A stretch of 5,485 nt of DNA. Source: Pseudomonadota bacterium. Its GTDB lineage: Bacteria; Pseudomonadota; Gammaproteobacteria; Pseudomonadales; Oceanobacteraceae. How positions within the stretch are numbered: the first letter of the stretch is position 1; the number at the start of each line of letters is the position of its first letter. Both the position numbers and the translations under genes were made by a program. The stretch lies in NCBI GenBank assembly GCA_023399105.1, contig JAEWQT010000207.1, positions 1 to 5,485 of the forward strand. The letters are read 5' to 3'. The notes beneath the pieces were generated by a model. That model was not told where the DNA came from. It searched no databases and worked only from the letters and a program-made list of their open reading frames with translations. Positions 1 through 5,485 of this stretch are shown in pieces.

Positions 1-560
1 CCGGAAAAAGCCTTTGCCCTGCGTTCTGACTATGTGGCCGCCAGCCACTACACCCGCTGCCTTGCACCTACTGGGCTGCCGGCGTCACTGAACAGGGCTG
101 GTTTTATTTAATTGCCGGCGATAACGACGCCGCCGATTTTGTTAAAGACATACAGCCGCAATTACCCGATGGGCAATGGCAGGCACTGTCGGATCCCGCG
201 CAACAACACGAACGCCGCGTATTACTGCTGGCCTCTAAACTGGAATGCGTGATGATGCTGCACCGCGAAGAACGCTTCTTAAACCGCCAATGGCTGCAGG
301 AGCGTTTTGCCGATGAGCAGATCAGCGCCGCCGACCGCATAAGCTTATTAGCCGGCCGCCCGGCTCAGCACGTCGATAATGGCAATATGGTGTGCTCATG
401 CTTCCAGGTGGGCAGTAAACAAATAGAACACGCCCTGCACGCCGGCCACAGCACCGTCGCCGCGCTGGGCCAGCACTTACGCTGCGGAACCAACTGTGGT
501 TCCTGCATTCCCGAAATAAAAGCATTGCTGCAACAGGCACGCTGCGAGGTCGCCTTATGA
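1..560 (+). CDS. nasA: Assimilatory nitrate reductase catalytic subunit NasA, C-terminal part, with an apparent frameshift
   Basis: This is the 3' end of the cytoplasmic molybdopterin enzyme that reduces nitrate to nitrite; the start lies left of the window. The frame beginning at base 1 reads PEKAFALRSDYVAASHYTRC, typical of the end of the molybdopterin-dinucleotide-binding domain, then runs to a stop at 109-111. The matching continuation (CTYWAAGVTEQGWFYLIAG onward) is in the frame of base 3, open from 30 to the TGA at 558-560. The switch is best placed at about 58-66. The tail ends in a BFD-like [2Fe-2S] domain, with cysteines encoded at 393, 399, 483, 495 and 504 (CSC, then CGTNCGSC). The LLAGRPA segment just before it also fits NasA. 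Apart from the shift both halves look intact, so either a sequencing error or a recent mutation is possible. It overlaps cobA by four bases, as expected for the last genes of a nitrate assimilation operon. Family identity is quite sure; whether the gene works is not. Confidence 0.85.
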
Positions 561-1372
561 AAACTCAATCCCGCCACGAACAAGGTTCACACTCAGAAAC
601 CCAGCCTGGTACCGTATGGCTGATTGGTGCCGGCCCTGGTGACCCGGAATTATTAACCCTGAAAGCACTGCGTATTATCAGCCAGGCCGACATTGTGCTG
701 TACGACAGCCTGATCAGCGACGACATCCTGGCCATGCTGCCGAAGCGCTGTGTACGCCTGCACACCGGCAAACGCTGTGGCGCACACAGCATGGGCCAGC
801 CCGATATCAATAAAGCCCTGCACACCGCCGCGCAAAAATACCGCTGTGTGGTGCGCCTGAAAGGTGGCGACCCGTTTTTATTCGGCCGTGGCGGCGAAGA
901 ACTGGAATACCTGCAGCAGCGCCATATTCCGGTACAGATTATTCCCGGTATTACCGCCGCCCTCGGCTGCGCCGCTGCTGCACAAATTCCGCTAACCCAC
1001 CGCCAGTATGGCAACGCCTTAATGCTGCACAGCGGCCACAGCCAATACGGCGATTTTGAAGCAAGCCACAGCCCGACCCGCGTGTTTTACATGGGCCTGC
1101 GTCAGGCCGGCCAGATCACCGGCCATTTACTGAACGACGGCATCGCCGAAGATACCCCGGTAGCCCTGATCGTCAACGGCACCCTGCCCGACCAGCGCGT
1201 GCTAAAAGGCGTACTGATGGATTTACCGCATTTAGCCCAACGCTGCCTGCACGACAGCAAAGGCCCCGGATTAATTATTGTCGGAGAAGTCGCCGCCATG
1301 GCACAGGTGAATGCCGACATGAATGGCGTGGAGGGATTGATTGCCAGTGCCGCAAGAAGTGCGATGGCCTGA
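557..1372 (+). CDS. cobA: Uroporphyrinogen-III C-methyltransferase (SUMT)
   Basis: This cytoplasmic enzyme transfers two methyl groups from SAM to uroporphyrinogen III, giving precorrin-2, the branch point to siroheme and cobalamin. The 271-residue protein is the usual length for a stand-alone SUMT and lacks the CysG dehydrogenase/ferrochelatase half. Visible family motifs are GAGPGDPELLTLKA (24-37), YDSLIS (49-54), the RLKGGDPFLFGRGGEE block (100-115), the PGITAALGCAAA...IPLTHR block (130-149) and GPGLIIVGEVA (236-246). The ATG overlaps the nasA stop as ATGA, and GAGG at 546-549 sits 7 bases upstream, so translation is probably coupled to nasA. The context suggests it supplies siroheme for the assimilatory nitrite reductase, presumably encoded further left; in that role the gene is sometimes called nasF. 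The terminator candidate at 1401-1427 follows. Family assignment is secure; the specific link to nitrite reductase is inferred from position. Confidence 0.95.
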   Translation: MKTQSRHEQGSHSETQPGTVWLIGAGPGDPELLTLKALRIISQADIVLYDSLISDDILAMLPKRCVRLHTGKRCGAHSMGQPDINKALHTAAQKYRCVVRLKGGDPFLFGRGGEELEYLQQRHIPVQIIPGITAALGCAAAAQIPLTHRQYGNALMLHSGHSQYGDFEASHSPTRVFYMGLRQAGQITGHLLNDGIAEDTPVALIVNGTLPDQRVLKGVLMDLPHLAQRCLHDSKGPGLIIVGEVAAMAQVNADMNGVEGLIASAARSAMA

Positions 1373-1400
1373 GTGCGATAGAGGAAGTCAGATATAAAAC

Positions 1401-1427
1401 CAGCCCCCAAGCAAAGCCTGAGGGCTG
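1401..1427. terminator. Intrinsic terminator between convergent cobA and the RDD gene
   Basis: CAGCCC (1401-1406) pairs with GGGCTG (1422-1427). Inside it, CA/TG (1408-1409 with 1419-1420) and GC/GC (1411-1412 with 1416-1417) extend the stem across two single mismatches, leaving an AAA loop. On the - strand the stem is followed by GTTTTATATC, a fair T-run, so it best serves the RDD gene. On the + strand only a weak AATTTAG tail follows, so it may act in both directions and also end nasA-cobA. Confidence 0.65.
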
Positions 1428-1453
1428 AATTTAGTCAATAAGTTAAAAACCGT

Positions 1454-1915
1454 TCAGGATTTCCGCACCACCAGAGTACCCGCAATGATGTCATGCAAGC
1501 CTTGTTTCTTTTGCGTAAAAGCAATCATCAGAAAACCGATGCATAAAATCAGTGCCGACAGAATTTTACCCCAGTAACGGCCATTAGCCTTACCAAAACC
1601 GATCTTATTTCCATCTGCGTCAGTAACACGCAGACCAAACATTTTTTTACCCAGCGTAGCTTGCCATCCTGATGATTCTGACACAGTGAAATACAACCAC
1701 TGCAACAGAGTGCCAATAACAAACCCCAAGGCCGATCCGGCGGCTTCAATTTCATGCAGGGCCGCTGATTCCGCCATCGACATACCCACCATAAACGCTA
1801 ACGGCAATACGATGATAAAAGATGCAATCTGAACCAGAATGCCATCGACTATGGCAGCAATAAACCGGAACCAAAATCCTGCGTATTTTACAGTTACATT
1901 ATTATCGTTATGCAT
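1454..1915 (-). CDS. RDD family membrane protein
   Basis: This is a small inner-membrane protein of 153 residues, about the usual size for a single RDD domain. The name-giving residues are visible: Arg17 in GFWFRFIAAIVD, Asp24 in the same stretch, and a C-terminal Asp142 in QGLHDIIAGTLVV. The conserved cytoplasmic segment GWQATLGKKMFGLRV is at 83-97. Three hydrophobic stretches, about 18-45, 61-79 and 117-133, are likely membrane segments. The function of most RDD proteins is unknown; some have been linked to ion or proton transport, which cannot be claimed here. AGGA at 1923-1926 lies 7 bases upstream of the ATG and supports this start. The gene runs convergent to cobA and lies 109 bases downstream of another small membrane protein gene on the same strand. 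Its base composition is richer in A+T than that of the flanking genes. Confidence 0.88.
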   Translation of the reverse strand: MHNDNNVTVKYAGFWFRFIAAIVDGILVQIASFIIVLPLAFMVGMSMAESAALHEIEAAGSALGFVIGTLLQWLYFTVSESSGWQATLGKKMFGLRVTDADGNKIGFGKANGRYWGKILSALILCIGFLMIAFTQKKQGLHDIIAGTLVVRKS

Positions 1916-1977
1916 TTTTAAATCCTTTTTAAAAAATTTAATAAATAATCAAAAACATCAGAATAAGACACAGACTA

Positions 1978-2008
1978 CCGGTACTTTTTCATCACAAAAA
2001 AATACCGG
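1978..2008 (-). terminator. Inverted repeat between the two small membrane protein genes, possible weak terminator
   Basis: CCGGTA (1978-1983) pairs with TACCGG (2003-2008). After one C/A mismatch the stem continues as TTTTT (1985-1989) with AAAAA (1997-2001), around a 7-base loop. It starts 16 bases past the stop of the DUF4870-like gene on the - strand. No clean T-run follows the stem, so it could also be an RNA-processing or stability element in a two-gene transcript. The very A+T-rich stretch at 1916-1960 beside it may hold the RDD gene's promoter, but I could not pick a convincing -35/-10 pair. Confidence 0.4.
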
Positions 2009-2024
2009 AATCAGCGATTTCCTA

Positions 2025-2381
2025 TTAAGAAAACATCCAACCAGTCGGATTTGGATGGGGTTCTTTACGATCCAACACCTGAATGCCTTTAATGCAGCGG
2101 ACAATAATCCAAATAGCCCAGAACAGCAGTATCAGAACTCCGATACCAATGAACGAAAGAATAAAACCAACCATAAAATACAGAATACCAATCCAGAAAG
2201 TACGAATCTGAAATTGGTAGTGCGACTGCATCCATGTCGGGGCATTATCCTTGTAAATATAGGCCATGATTACACCAACAACGCTGGTCAAACCAATGAC
2301 AATACCTACCATGTACAAAATATAAACAATTTTGGCCATGCCTTCTGTACTTTCAACTGTCTGAACGTTCTGCTCACTCAT
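2025..2381 (-). CDS. DUF4870-like small membrane protein
   Basis: This is a 118-residue inner-membrane protein of unknown function. Three hydrophobic segments are visible at about 17-42, 61-78 and 79-97. Between the first two lies the polar stretch KDNAPTWMQSHYQFQIRTFW (44-63); this His-Tyr-x-Phe-Gln-x-Arg/Lys-Thr-Phe pattern recalls the DUF4870 family, as does the tail IKGIQVLDRKEPHPNPTGW. I start it at the internal Met at 2381, not the upstream ATG at 2396, because GGAGG at 2387-2391 sits 5 bases before this codon and lies inside the longer reading. The gene is A+T-rich like the RDD gene downstream; the pairing may be a small two-gene unit, but nothing shows a shared function. The family call is by recalled pattern and moderately sure. 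Confidence 0.78.
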   Translation of the reverse strand: MSEQNVQTVESTEGMAKIVYILYMVGIVIGLTSVVGVIMAYIYKDNAPTWMQSHYQFQIRTFWIGILYFMVGFILSFIGIGVLILLFWAIWIIVRCIKGIQVLDRKEPHPNPTGWMFS

Positions 2382-2386
2382 AAAAA

Positions 2387-2391
2387 CCTCC
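2387..2391 (-). promoter_or_regulatory. Ribosome binding site that sets the start of the DUF4870-like gene
   Basis: On the - strand a perfect GGAGG is followed by TTTTT and then ATG at 2381-2379. An ATG at 2396 in the same frame would place this site within the coding sequence, so the shorter start is preferred. Confidence 0.75.
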
Positions 2392-2481
2392 AACATCTAT
2401 CAAACAACCATTGACAAAACACCAGCTGGCACCAGGCAAGCAAACACCAGGTACCGAAGAGGTGAGTTGTCGGGTATAAAA

Positions 2482-2547
2482 TGCAGGGATTTTCTGCGTC
2501 CATGCCGGTGCTCTGAACGAGCGGGCGGGTTGTGCAGCATCCCTGCA
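2482..2547 (-). terminator. 66-base hairpin downstream of rof with a T-run on the - strand
   Basis: A perfect 9-base inverted repeat, TGCAGGGAT (2482-2490) with ATCCCTGCA (2539-2547), encloses a second pairing, CTGC (2494-2497) with GCAG (2534-2537), and a small apical hairpin, GCTC (2510-2513) with GAGC (2519-2522) and loop TGAAC. On the - strand the stem is followed immediately by TTTTATA, so it may terminate the rof operon, though its head is larger than usual. It lies in a gap between rof and the DUF4870-like gene (2382-2646), in which I saw no coding sequence of note. CACCAG occurs three times between 2419 and 2452, probably by chance. Confidence 0.5.
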
Positions 2548-2646
2548 ATGGATTGAGACTACCTAACTTCCTGCGTCAGCTCAACTACTTCTATAAAAAT
2601 GAACCACTATCGTTTGGAAATACAATCAGCCATGAAAACTCTGTAA

Positions 2647-2907
2647 TCAGTCGTGTTCTGACGTATTAAAGATCACATCGCGTATATGCGGATTTTCAAC
2701 CAGCACGTTGAGAGTACGTATCGTATCCAGCACCACGAGTTCATCACCGCTTACCGTATGAATGCGGATGCATTCCTCGTGCTGGTCGTTGCGCTGGGTG
2801 TCTTGTGCCGTGCCGGTAACGACGCTTCCGTTACTTAGGGTTATGGCCACCGGGTAATGGAATAAACACACCAGCTCAATGCTGTCGTAATGTTCACAAC
2901 TGATCAT
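2647..2907 (-). CDS. rof: Rof/YaeO family Rho-binding antiterminator
   Basis: This is a cytoplasmic protein of 86 residues, the normal size for Rof (YaeO), which in E. coli binds the Rho hexamer, blocks its RNA-binding site and reduces Rho-dependent termination. Sequence features that fit are the start MISCEHYDSIELVCLFHYPV, with the conserved C-x2-YD-x-I/L-E pattern, then a small-barrel-like region: ITLSNGSVVTGTAQDTQRND and EECIRIHTVSGDELVVLDTI. The end, VENPHI, is also family-like. AGGAGA at 2915-2920 lies 7 bases before the ATG and directly follows the stop of the zinc-ribbon gene, only 15 bases away, so the two are surely co-transcribed. It is the last gene of the - strand run and is followed by the 2482-2547 hairpin. 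The family call is by recalled pattern and fairly sure; Rho binding by this copy is inferred. Confidence 0.85.
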   Translation of the reverse strand: MISCEHYDSIELVCLFHYPVAITLSNGSVVTGTAQDTQRNDQHEECIRIHTVSGDELVVLDTIRTLNVLVENPHIRDVIFNTSEHD

Positions 2908-2922
2908 TGTGCATTCTCCTTC

Positions 2923-3225
2923 TCAGCTATCCCGCACCGGCGCAGTGAAGTACGACGCCACGATAAACACCAGCAGAAATATACCGCTACTTATCGCAAT
3001 GGTGCTAACACTCAGATCACTGTAGCCCAGCCACTTTCCCATCAGCCAGCCGCTGGCACCACCCAGCCCCAGCGGTAAGCCCAGACTGGCGCTTCCCTGC
3101 ATAGAGATGACCGAGCGGCAATGCGGACAATGCAACCCTTCTTTTTCGGACGCGCTCAGGCGCTGCCAGATCAGGTTAAAAAATGGCAGCACCCTGGTGC
3201 AGTAAGGGCAGGTTTTCAGCAACAT
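2923..3225 (-). CDS. Small zinc-ribbon protein with C-terminal membrane segments
   Basis: I do not recognise a named family. The 100-residue protein opens with a treble-clef or ribbon-like pair of knuckles, CPYC (6-9) and CPHC (33-36), which very likely bind one zinc ion on the cytoplasmic side. Two hydrophobic stretches follow: a glycine-rich one at about 47-66 (SLGLPLGLGGASGWLMG) and a stronger one at about 73-93. The layout resembles small proteobacterial proteins with a cysteine-rich head and a membrane tail, of unknown role. GGAGAA at 3234-3239 sits 8 bases before the ATG. It is 33 bases downstream of the SIMPL gene and 15 bases upstream of rof, on the same strand, so it belongs to the same transcript. 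That linkage gives no firm hint of function. Confidence 0.8.
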   Translation of the reverse strand: MLLKTCPYCTRVLPFFNLIWQRLSASEKEGLHCPHCRSVISMQGSASLGLPLGLGGASGWLMGKWLGYSDLSVSTIAISSGIFLLVFIVASYFTAPVRDS

Positions 3226-3258
3226 CCCTGTTGTTCTCCGGAATAGAAAAAATTCGTG

Positions 3259-3966
3259 TTAATCCGCCAGGTAGTAATCCACGGTGGAGACCACCCGCAC
3301 TTTTTTCAGGTACGGCGTGTTGTTGTCGCGGTCTTCAATGCTGAACTGACCCTGCCGCGCCGATTTTAATTTGCCCAGCCGGCTGTCGGAGTCGGCAGCA
3401 AATTGCTCGGCCACGGCACGGGCATTACGGGTGGCTTCTTCAACCATCGCGGGTTTCAGGTCGTTCAGTTGGGTAAACAGATAAGTAATGCGCTGGCTGT
3501 ATTCATCGCCGCCGAAGGCGATGCCTTTTTTACCCAGTTCGGCTAAACCTTCCTGACTTTTCCGCACCAGATCGACCTTACCGGAATACACGGTAATGGT
3601 TTGCTGGGCGGTGTAGCGCAGGCTGGCGTTCTGATCGCCGTAACGCTCGGCCAGTTTGTCGGTAACAATCGCAGCCGCGGTGGTGATTTCGTCGGCGGTA
3701 AAGCCGGCCTCGGTCAGAAAGCGCTGAATCTCAGCGGTGTTGCGTTCAACAGTGCCGTACAGTGCGGTCAGGTTGTTGTCGCCTGCAGCAAACCGGATGG
3801 GCCACACCGCTATATCGGCCGGTACTTCGCGCTCGGCCAGGCCTTTCACCGATACAACGCGCTCATATTCTTTAATGCGTACGGCGCTGGTTCCCAGCAG
3901 CCAGCCCGCAGAGGTCAGGCCAATGCAGATCAGTAAGCCAAGAATAAATGCAGATTTGGTATTCAT
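3259..3966 (-). CDS. SIMPL domain (DUF541) envelope protein
   Basis: This 235-residue protein begins with a short basic N-terminus and a hydrophobic stretch (about 6-24), a signal peptide or membrane anchor that would place the rest in the periplasm. There is no proper lipobox around Cys14. The SIMPL/DUF541 domain covers about 34-233: VVSVKGLAEREVPADIAVW at the start, a long helical middle (AEIQRFLTEAGFTADEI, a typical family stretch), YTAQQTITVYSGKVD, and the closing strand KKVRVVSTVDYYL. Family members have been described as envelope or oxidative stress proteins, but the biochemical activity is unclear. GGGAGAA at 3971-3977 precedes the ATG at good distance. The gene lies 38 bases after tag and 33 bases before the zinc-ribbon gene on the same strand, which suggests co-transcription. 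The family call is firm; the role is not known. Confidence 0.9.
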   Translation of the reverse strand: MNTKSAFILGLLICIGLTSAGWLLGTSAVRIKEYERVVSVKGLAEREVPADIAVWPIRFAAGDNNLTALYGTVERNTAEIQRFLTEAGFTADEITTAAAIVTDKLAERYGDQNASLRYTAQQTITVYSGKVDLVRKSQEGLAELGKKGIAFGGDEYSQRITYLFTQLNDLKPAMVEEATRNARAVAEQFAADSDSRLGKLKSARQGQFSIEDRDNNTPYLKKVRVVSTVDYYLAD

Positions 3967-4004
3967 AAGGTTCTCCCTGAGGTGTGTTTTGACTGAATCC
4001 GTAT

Positions 4005-4577
4005 TCAGCGGTTATCCGGATGCTGAGGACAGCTGATCAGATGGTCGTTCACTAGCCCCATGCTTTGCATAAAGGCGTAACAGATGGTGGGGCCAACAAA
4101 GGTAAAGCCGACTTTTTTCAGGGCTTTGCTCATGGCGCGGGCCTCGGCGGTTTCCGCCACGGCGTCGTCCATACTGGCCAACCGGTTAACCATGGTTTTT
4201 CCGCCGACAAAGCTCCAGAGTAATTCCGCAAAATCCACGCCCTGGGCTTCCAGCGCCAGTAACGCCAGCGCATTTTTGCGGATGCCGTACAGCTTCAGGC
4301 GGTTACGGATTAAGCCCGCGTCGGTCAGCAGCTGTTCAATTTCGGCATCGCTCATGCGGGCAATTTTTTCCGGCACAAACTGGTGAAAACAGGCGCGGTA
4401 ATGCTCGCGCTTGCGCAGCACGGTAATCCAGCTTAAGCCGGCTTGCTGGCCTTCGAGGCAGAGTTTTTCAAACAGACGGATACGGTCGTGGCTGGGTACG
4501 CCCCATTCGGTGTCGTGGTAGTGCAGGTAATCGTCCCCTTTGGCCCAGGGGCAAGGCTGTAGCTGTGATAACGGCAT
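4005..4577 (-). CDS. tag: DNA-3-methyladenine glycosylase I
   Basis: This cytoplasmic base-excision repair enzyme removes 3-methyladenine from alkylated DNA. The 190-residue length matches E. coli Tag. The zinc ligands of that enzyme have counterparts here: Cys9 (PCPW), His21 (YHDTEWG), His179 and Cys183 (NDHLISC). Glu42 in LCLEGQQAGLSWITVLRKRE corresponds to the conserved catalytic-site glutamate. Other family stretches are AGLIRNRLKLYGIRKNA, VGGKTMVNR and KKVGFTFVGPTICYAFMQSMG. Its ATG shares one base with the stop of the DUF938 gene (TAATG), so its translation is probably coupled to that gene. The SIMPL gene follows after 38 bases. No Ada box or other damage-inducible site was identified upstream of the operon, so I assume constitutive expression. 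Confidence 0.97.
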   Translation of the reverse strand: MPLSQLQPCPWAKGDDYLHYHDTEWGVPSHDRIRLFEKLCLEGQQAGLSWITVLRKREHYRACFHQFVPEKIARMSDAEIEQLLTDAGLIRNRLKLYGIRKNALALLALEAQGVDFAELLWSFVGGKTMVNRLASMDDAVAETAEARAMSKALKKVGFTFVGPTICYAFMQSMGLVNDHLISCPQHPDNR

Positions 4578-5230
4578 TACTGGTATTTCTGCAGTATTAA
4601 CAGACGGTTATTGGCCGGCATGGCAATGTCTTTCAGCAGGCGCAGCTTTTCGCGGCGGGCGGCCAGAATAAATTGCTCGGCGTGTTTAATGCCGGACTCC
4701 GGGTCGCGCTGTTTCAGCCACTGATCCAGCCGGCGATTGCCGTCGCTGGTGAACTTACCGCCGTAGTTAAACGGCCCGTAAAACACCGCCACCCCCGACT
4801 TCTTCAGCACCCGGCGCACACCACCGAGCATACTGCGCACTTTATTCCAGCCAATAAAATGCACCAGATTGGCGCTGAACACCGCATCCACCTGTTTTAT
4901 TGGCCATAAATCCTGTGCCACATCCAGAATCAGCGGCGGCAGGAAGTTATGGCAGCGGGCTTTGGCACGCCAGGCGTTTATGCCGGCAATGCGGTCGGCC
5001 AGTTCAGAAGGCTGCCACTGCAGGCGCGGAAAGCGCCGGCTGAAAAACGCACCGTGCTGGCCGGTGCCGCTGCCCAGTTCCAGTACCACACCGACGGCGG
5101 GCAGTTCTTGCGCCAGCACATCAGCAATGGGCTGTTGATTGCGTAGGCAGGCTTCTGACACCGGCAATTGTTCATCAACCGGAATGGTCAGCGGAAACAA
5201 GGAGGGATCGTAGTGTTCGTGAGTGGCCAT
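4577..5230 (-). CDS. DUF938 family SAM-dependent methyltransferase
   Basis: This is a predicted class I methyltransferase of 217 residues, the usual size for DUF938. SAM-binding motif I is VVLELGSGTGQHGAFFSRRF (48-67). Further family marks are LQWQPSE (70-76), LPPLILDVAQDLWP (97-110), DAVFSANLVHFIGW (115-128), the YGPFNYGGKFTSDGNR block (151-166), QRDPESGI (174-181) and the terminal MPANNRLLILQK (204-215). The substrate is unknown. The frame stays open upstream to an ATG at 5386, but the 52 extra residues look like translated promoter DNA and the domain starts after the Met at 5230. GAGGG at 5239-5243 lies 8 bases before that codon, whereas it is only 2 bases before the alternative ATG at 5236. 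It is the first gene of the - strand run and overlaps tag by one base. Confidence 0.9.
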   Translation of the reverse strand: MATHEHYDPSLFPLTIPVDEQLPVSEACLRNQQPIADVLAQELPAVGVVLELGSGTGQHGAFFSRRFPRLQWQPSELADRIAGINAWRAKARCHNFLPPLILDVAQDLWPIKQVDAVFSANLVHFIGWNKVRSMLGGVRRVLKKSGVAVFYGPFNYGGKFTSDGNRRLDQWLKQRDPESGIKHAEQFILAARREKLRLLKDIAMPANNRLLILQKYQ

Positions 5231-5238
5231 CGGCATAA

Positions 5239-5243
5239 CCCTC
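5239..5243 (-). promoter_or_regulatory. Ribosome binding site that sets the start of the DUF938 gene
   Basis: GAGGG on the - strand sits 8 bases before the ATG at 5230-5228. An in-frame ATG at 5236-5234 is too close to the site (2 bases), so the 5230 start is preferred. Confidence 0.6.
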
Positions 5244-5264
5244 GCGGTAGCGGGCAACTGGCGG

Positions 5265-5292
5265 AGTATGGCACAGCGGCCGGGGTGAACAA
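5265..5292 (-). promoter_or_regulatory. Weak sigma70-type promoter candidate for the DUF938-tag-rof run
   Basis: On the - strand TTGTTC (5292-5287) and CATACT (5270-5265) are 16 bases apart and would start a transcript about 25-30 bases before the DUF938 start codon. Both boxes deviate from consensus, so this is only a candidate; no other pair in 5231-5400 looked better. Confidence 0.3.
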
Positions 5293-5387
5293 GGCGATTA
5301 AGGTTAAATTTATGTTGCAGAACGGGCAAAGCCGACGATTGCCTTTTTATGTCAGGAAGGGTCATTCTGCGCGGGTTGAGAGTCAAA

Positions 5388-5416
5388 TTGCCGCAGAGCC
5401 CTCTAACCTATAAAAT
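5388..5416 (+). promoter_or_regulatory. Sigma70-type promoter candidate for the rightward gene at the window edge
   Basis: TTGCCG (5388-5393) and TAAAAT (5411-5416) are 17 bases apart on the + strand. The -35 box matches consensus at four of six positions and the -10 box at five of six. It would give a leader of roughly 35-45 bases before the candidate start codons at 5458 and 5470, and it points away from the - strand operon. Confidence 0.45.
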
Positions 5417-5469
5417 CCCCGCCATTGTTTTGCCAACTCAACCAATCCACCCGTGGGATGCCTCAAGCC

Positions 5470-5485
5470 ATGCGCGCTACCGAAT
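5470..5485 (+). CDS. proS: Possible first codons of prolyl-tRNA synthetase, cut by the window end
   Basis: An ATG at 5470 reads MRATE before the window ends. Many gammaproteobacterial ProS proteins begin with a very similar Met-Arg-x-Thr/Ser-x pattern, and a promoter candidate lies just upstream at 5388-5416. The ribosome binding site would be GTGGGA at 5453-5458, 11 bases away, which is somewhat long. An in-frame ATG at 5458 (MPQAMRATE) is the alternative start, with no clear binding site. Five residues cannot establish a family, so the product name is a guess. Confidence 0.3.

Noticed and set aside
55..70. Programmed ribosomal frameshift in nasA
   Set aside because: No slippery heptamer or downstream stimulatory structure is evident at the switch, and NasA is not known to use frameshifting.
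565..1014. A 149-residue - strand open frame inside cobA
   Set aside because: It is antisense to a clearly conserved gene and has no recognisable domain or ribosome binding site.
2382..2396. Upstream start (MLEVF) for the DUF4870-like gene
   Set aside because: It has no ribosome binding site of its own, and the perfect GGAGG at 2387-2391 lies inside it and serves the ATG at 2381.
1839..2414. A 191-residue + strand open frame across the two small membrane protein genes
   Set aside because: It is antisense to both genes, low in complexity (rich in Asn and Thr), and resembles no family; it reflects A+T-rich DNA lacking stops on that strand.
2419..2452. Three copies of CACCAG as a repeat array
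   Set aside because: The copies are only 6 bases long, unevenly spaced and not extended; this is expected by chance and is not CRISPR-like.
2561..2567. Integron attC-like core (ACCTAAC matches RYYYAAC)
   Set aside because: No matching GTTRRRY box was found at a suitable distance, and there is no integrase or cassette-like gene nearby.
5231..5386. A 52-residue N-terminal extension of the DUF938 methyltransferase
   Set aside because: The extension has no family character, covers the likely promoter, and the ribosome binding site at 5239-5243 fits the ATG at 5230.

Overview
The window looks like an ordinary chromosomal stretch from a gammaproteobacterium. The evidence is the gene content: a nasA-cobA nitrate assimilation end, a Rof/YaeO-type Rho inhibitor, the Tag glycosylase and a DUF938 methyltransferase. 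Most of it is moderately GC-rich, but about 1380-2640 is visibly richer in A+T. A marine oceanospirillum- or pseudomonad-like host is plausible but only a guess; nothing here fixes the genus.

Left part, + strand (1-1372): the C-terminal end of the assimilatory nitrate reductase NasA, with its C-terminal [2Fe-2S] BFD-like domain, overlaps by ATGA with cobA (uroporphyrinogen-III C-methyltransferase). This is the end of a nitrate/nitrite assimilation operon. CobA makes the siroheme precursor that a siroheme nitrite reductase needs. The nasA coding sequence carries an apparent frameshift near 58-66.

Middle part, - strand (1400-2646): a hairpin terminator lies between convergent cobA and an RDD-family membrane protein gene. 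Next comes a second small membrane protein gene (DUF4870-like), then about 265 bases without a gene that contain a 66-base hairpin followed by a T-run on the - strand.

Right part, - strand (2647-5230): a tight run of five genes, read right to left. They are a DUF938 SAM-dependent methyltransferase, tag (3-methyladenine DNA glycosylase I, stop/start overlap TAATG), a SIMPL/DUF541 envelope protein, a zinc-ribbon protein with membrane segments, and rof. Spacings of -1, 38, 33 and 15 bases suggest one transcription unit that ends at the 2482-2547 hairpin.

Right edge: a divergent + strand promoter candidate precedes what may be the first codons of proS (prolyl-tRNA synthetase). No mobile element, CRISPR array, rRNA or tRNA was seen. 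I found no convincing new biological system; the points most worth checking are the nasA frameshift, the hairpin behind rof and the uncharacterised zinc-ribbon gene next to rof.
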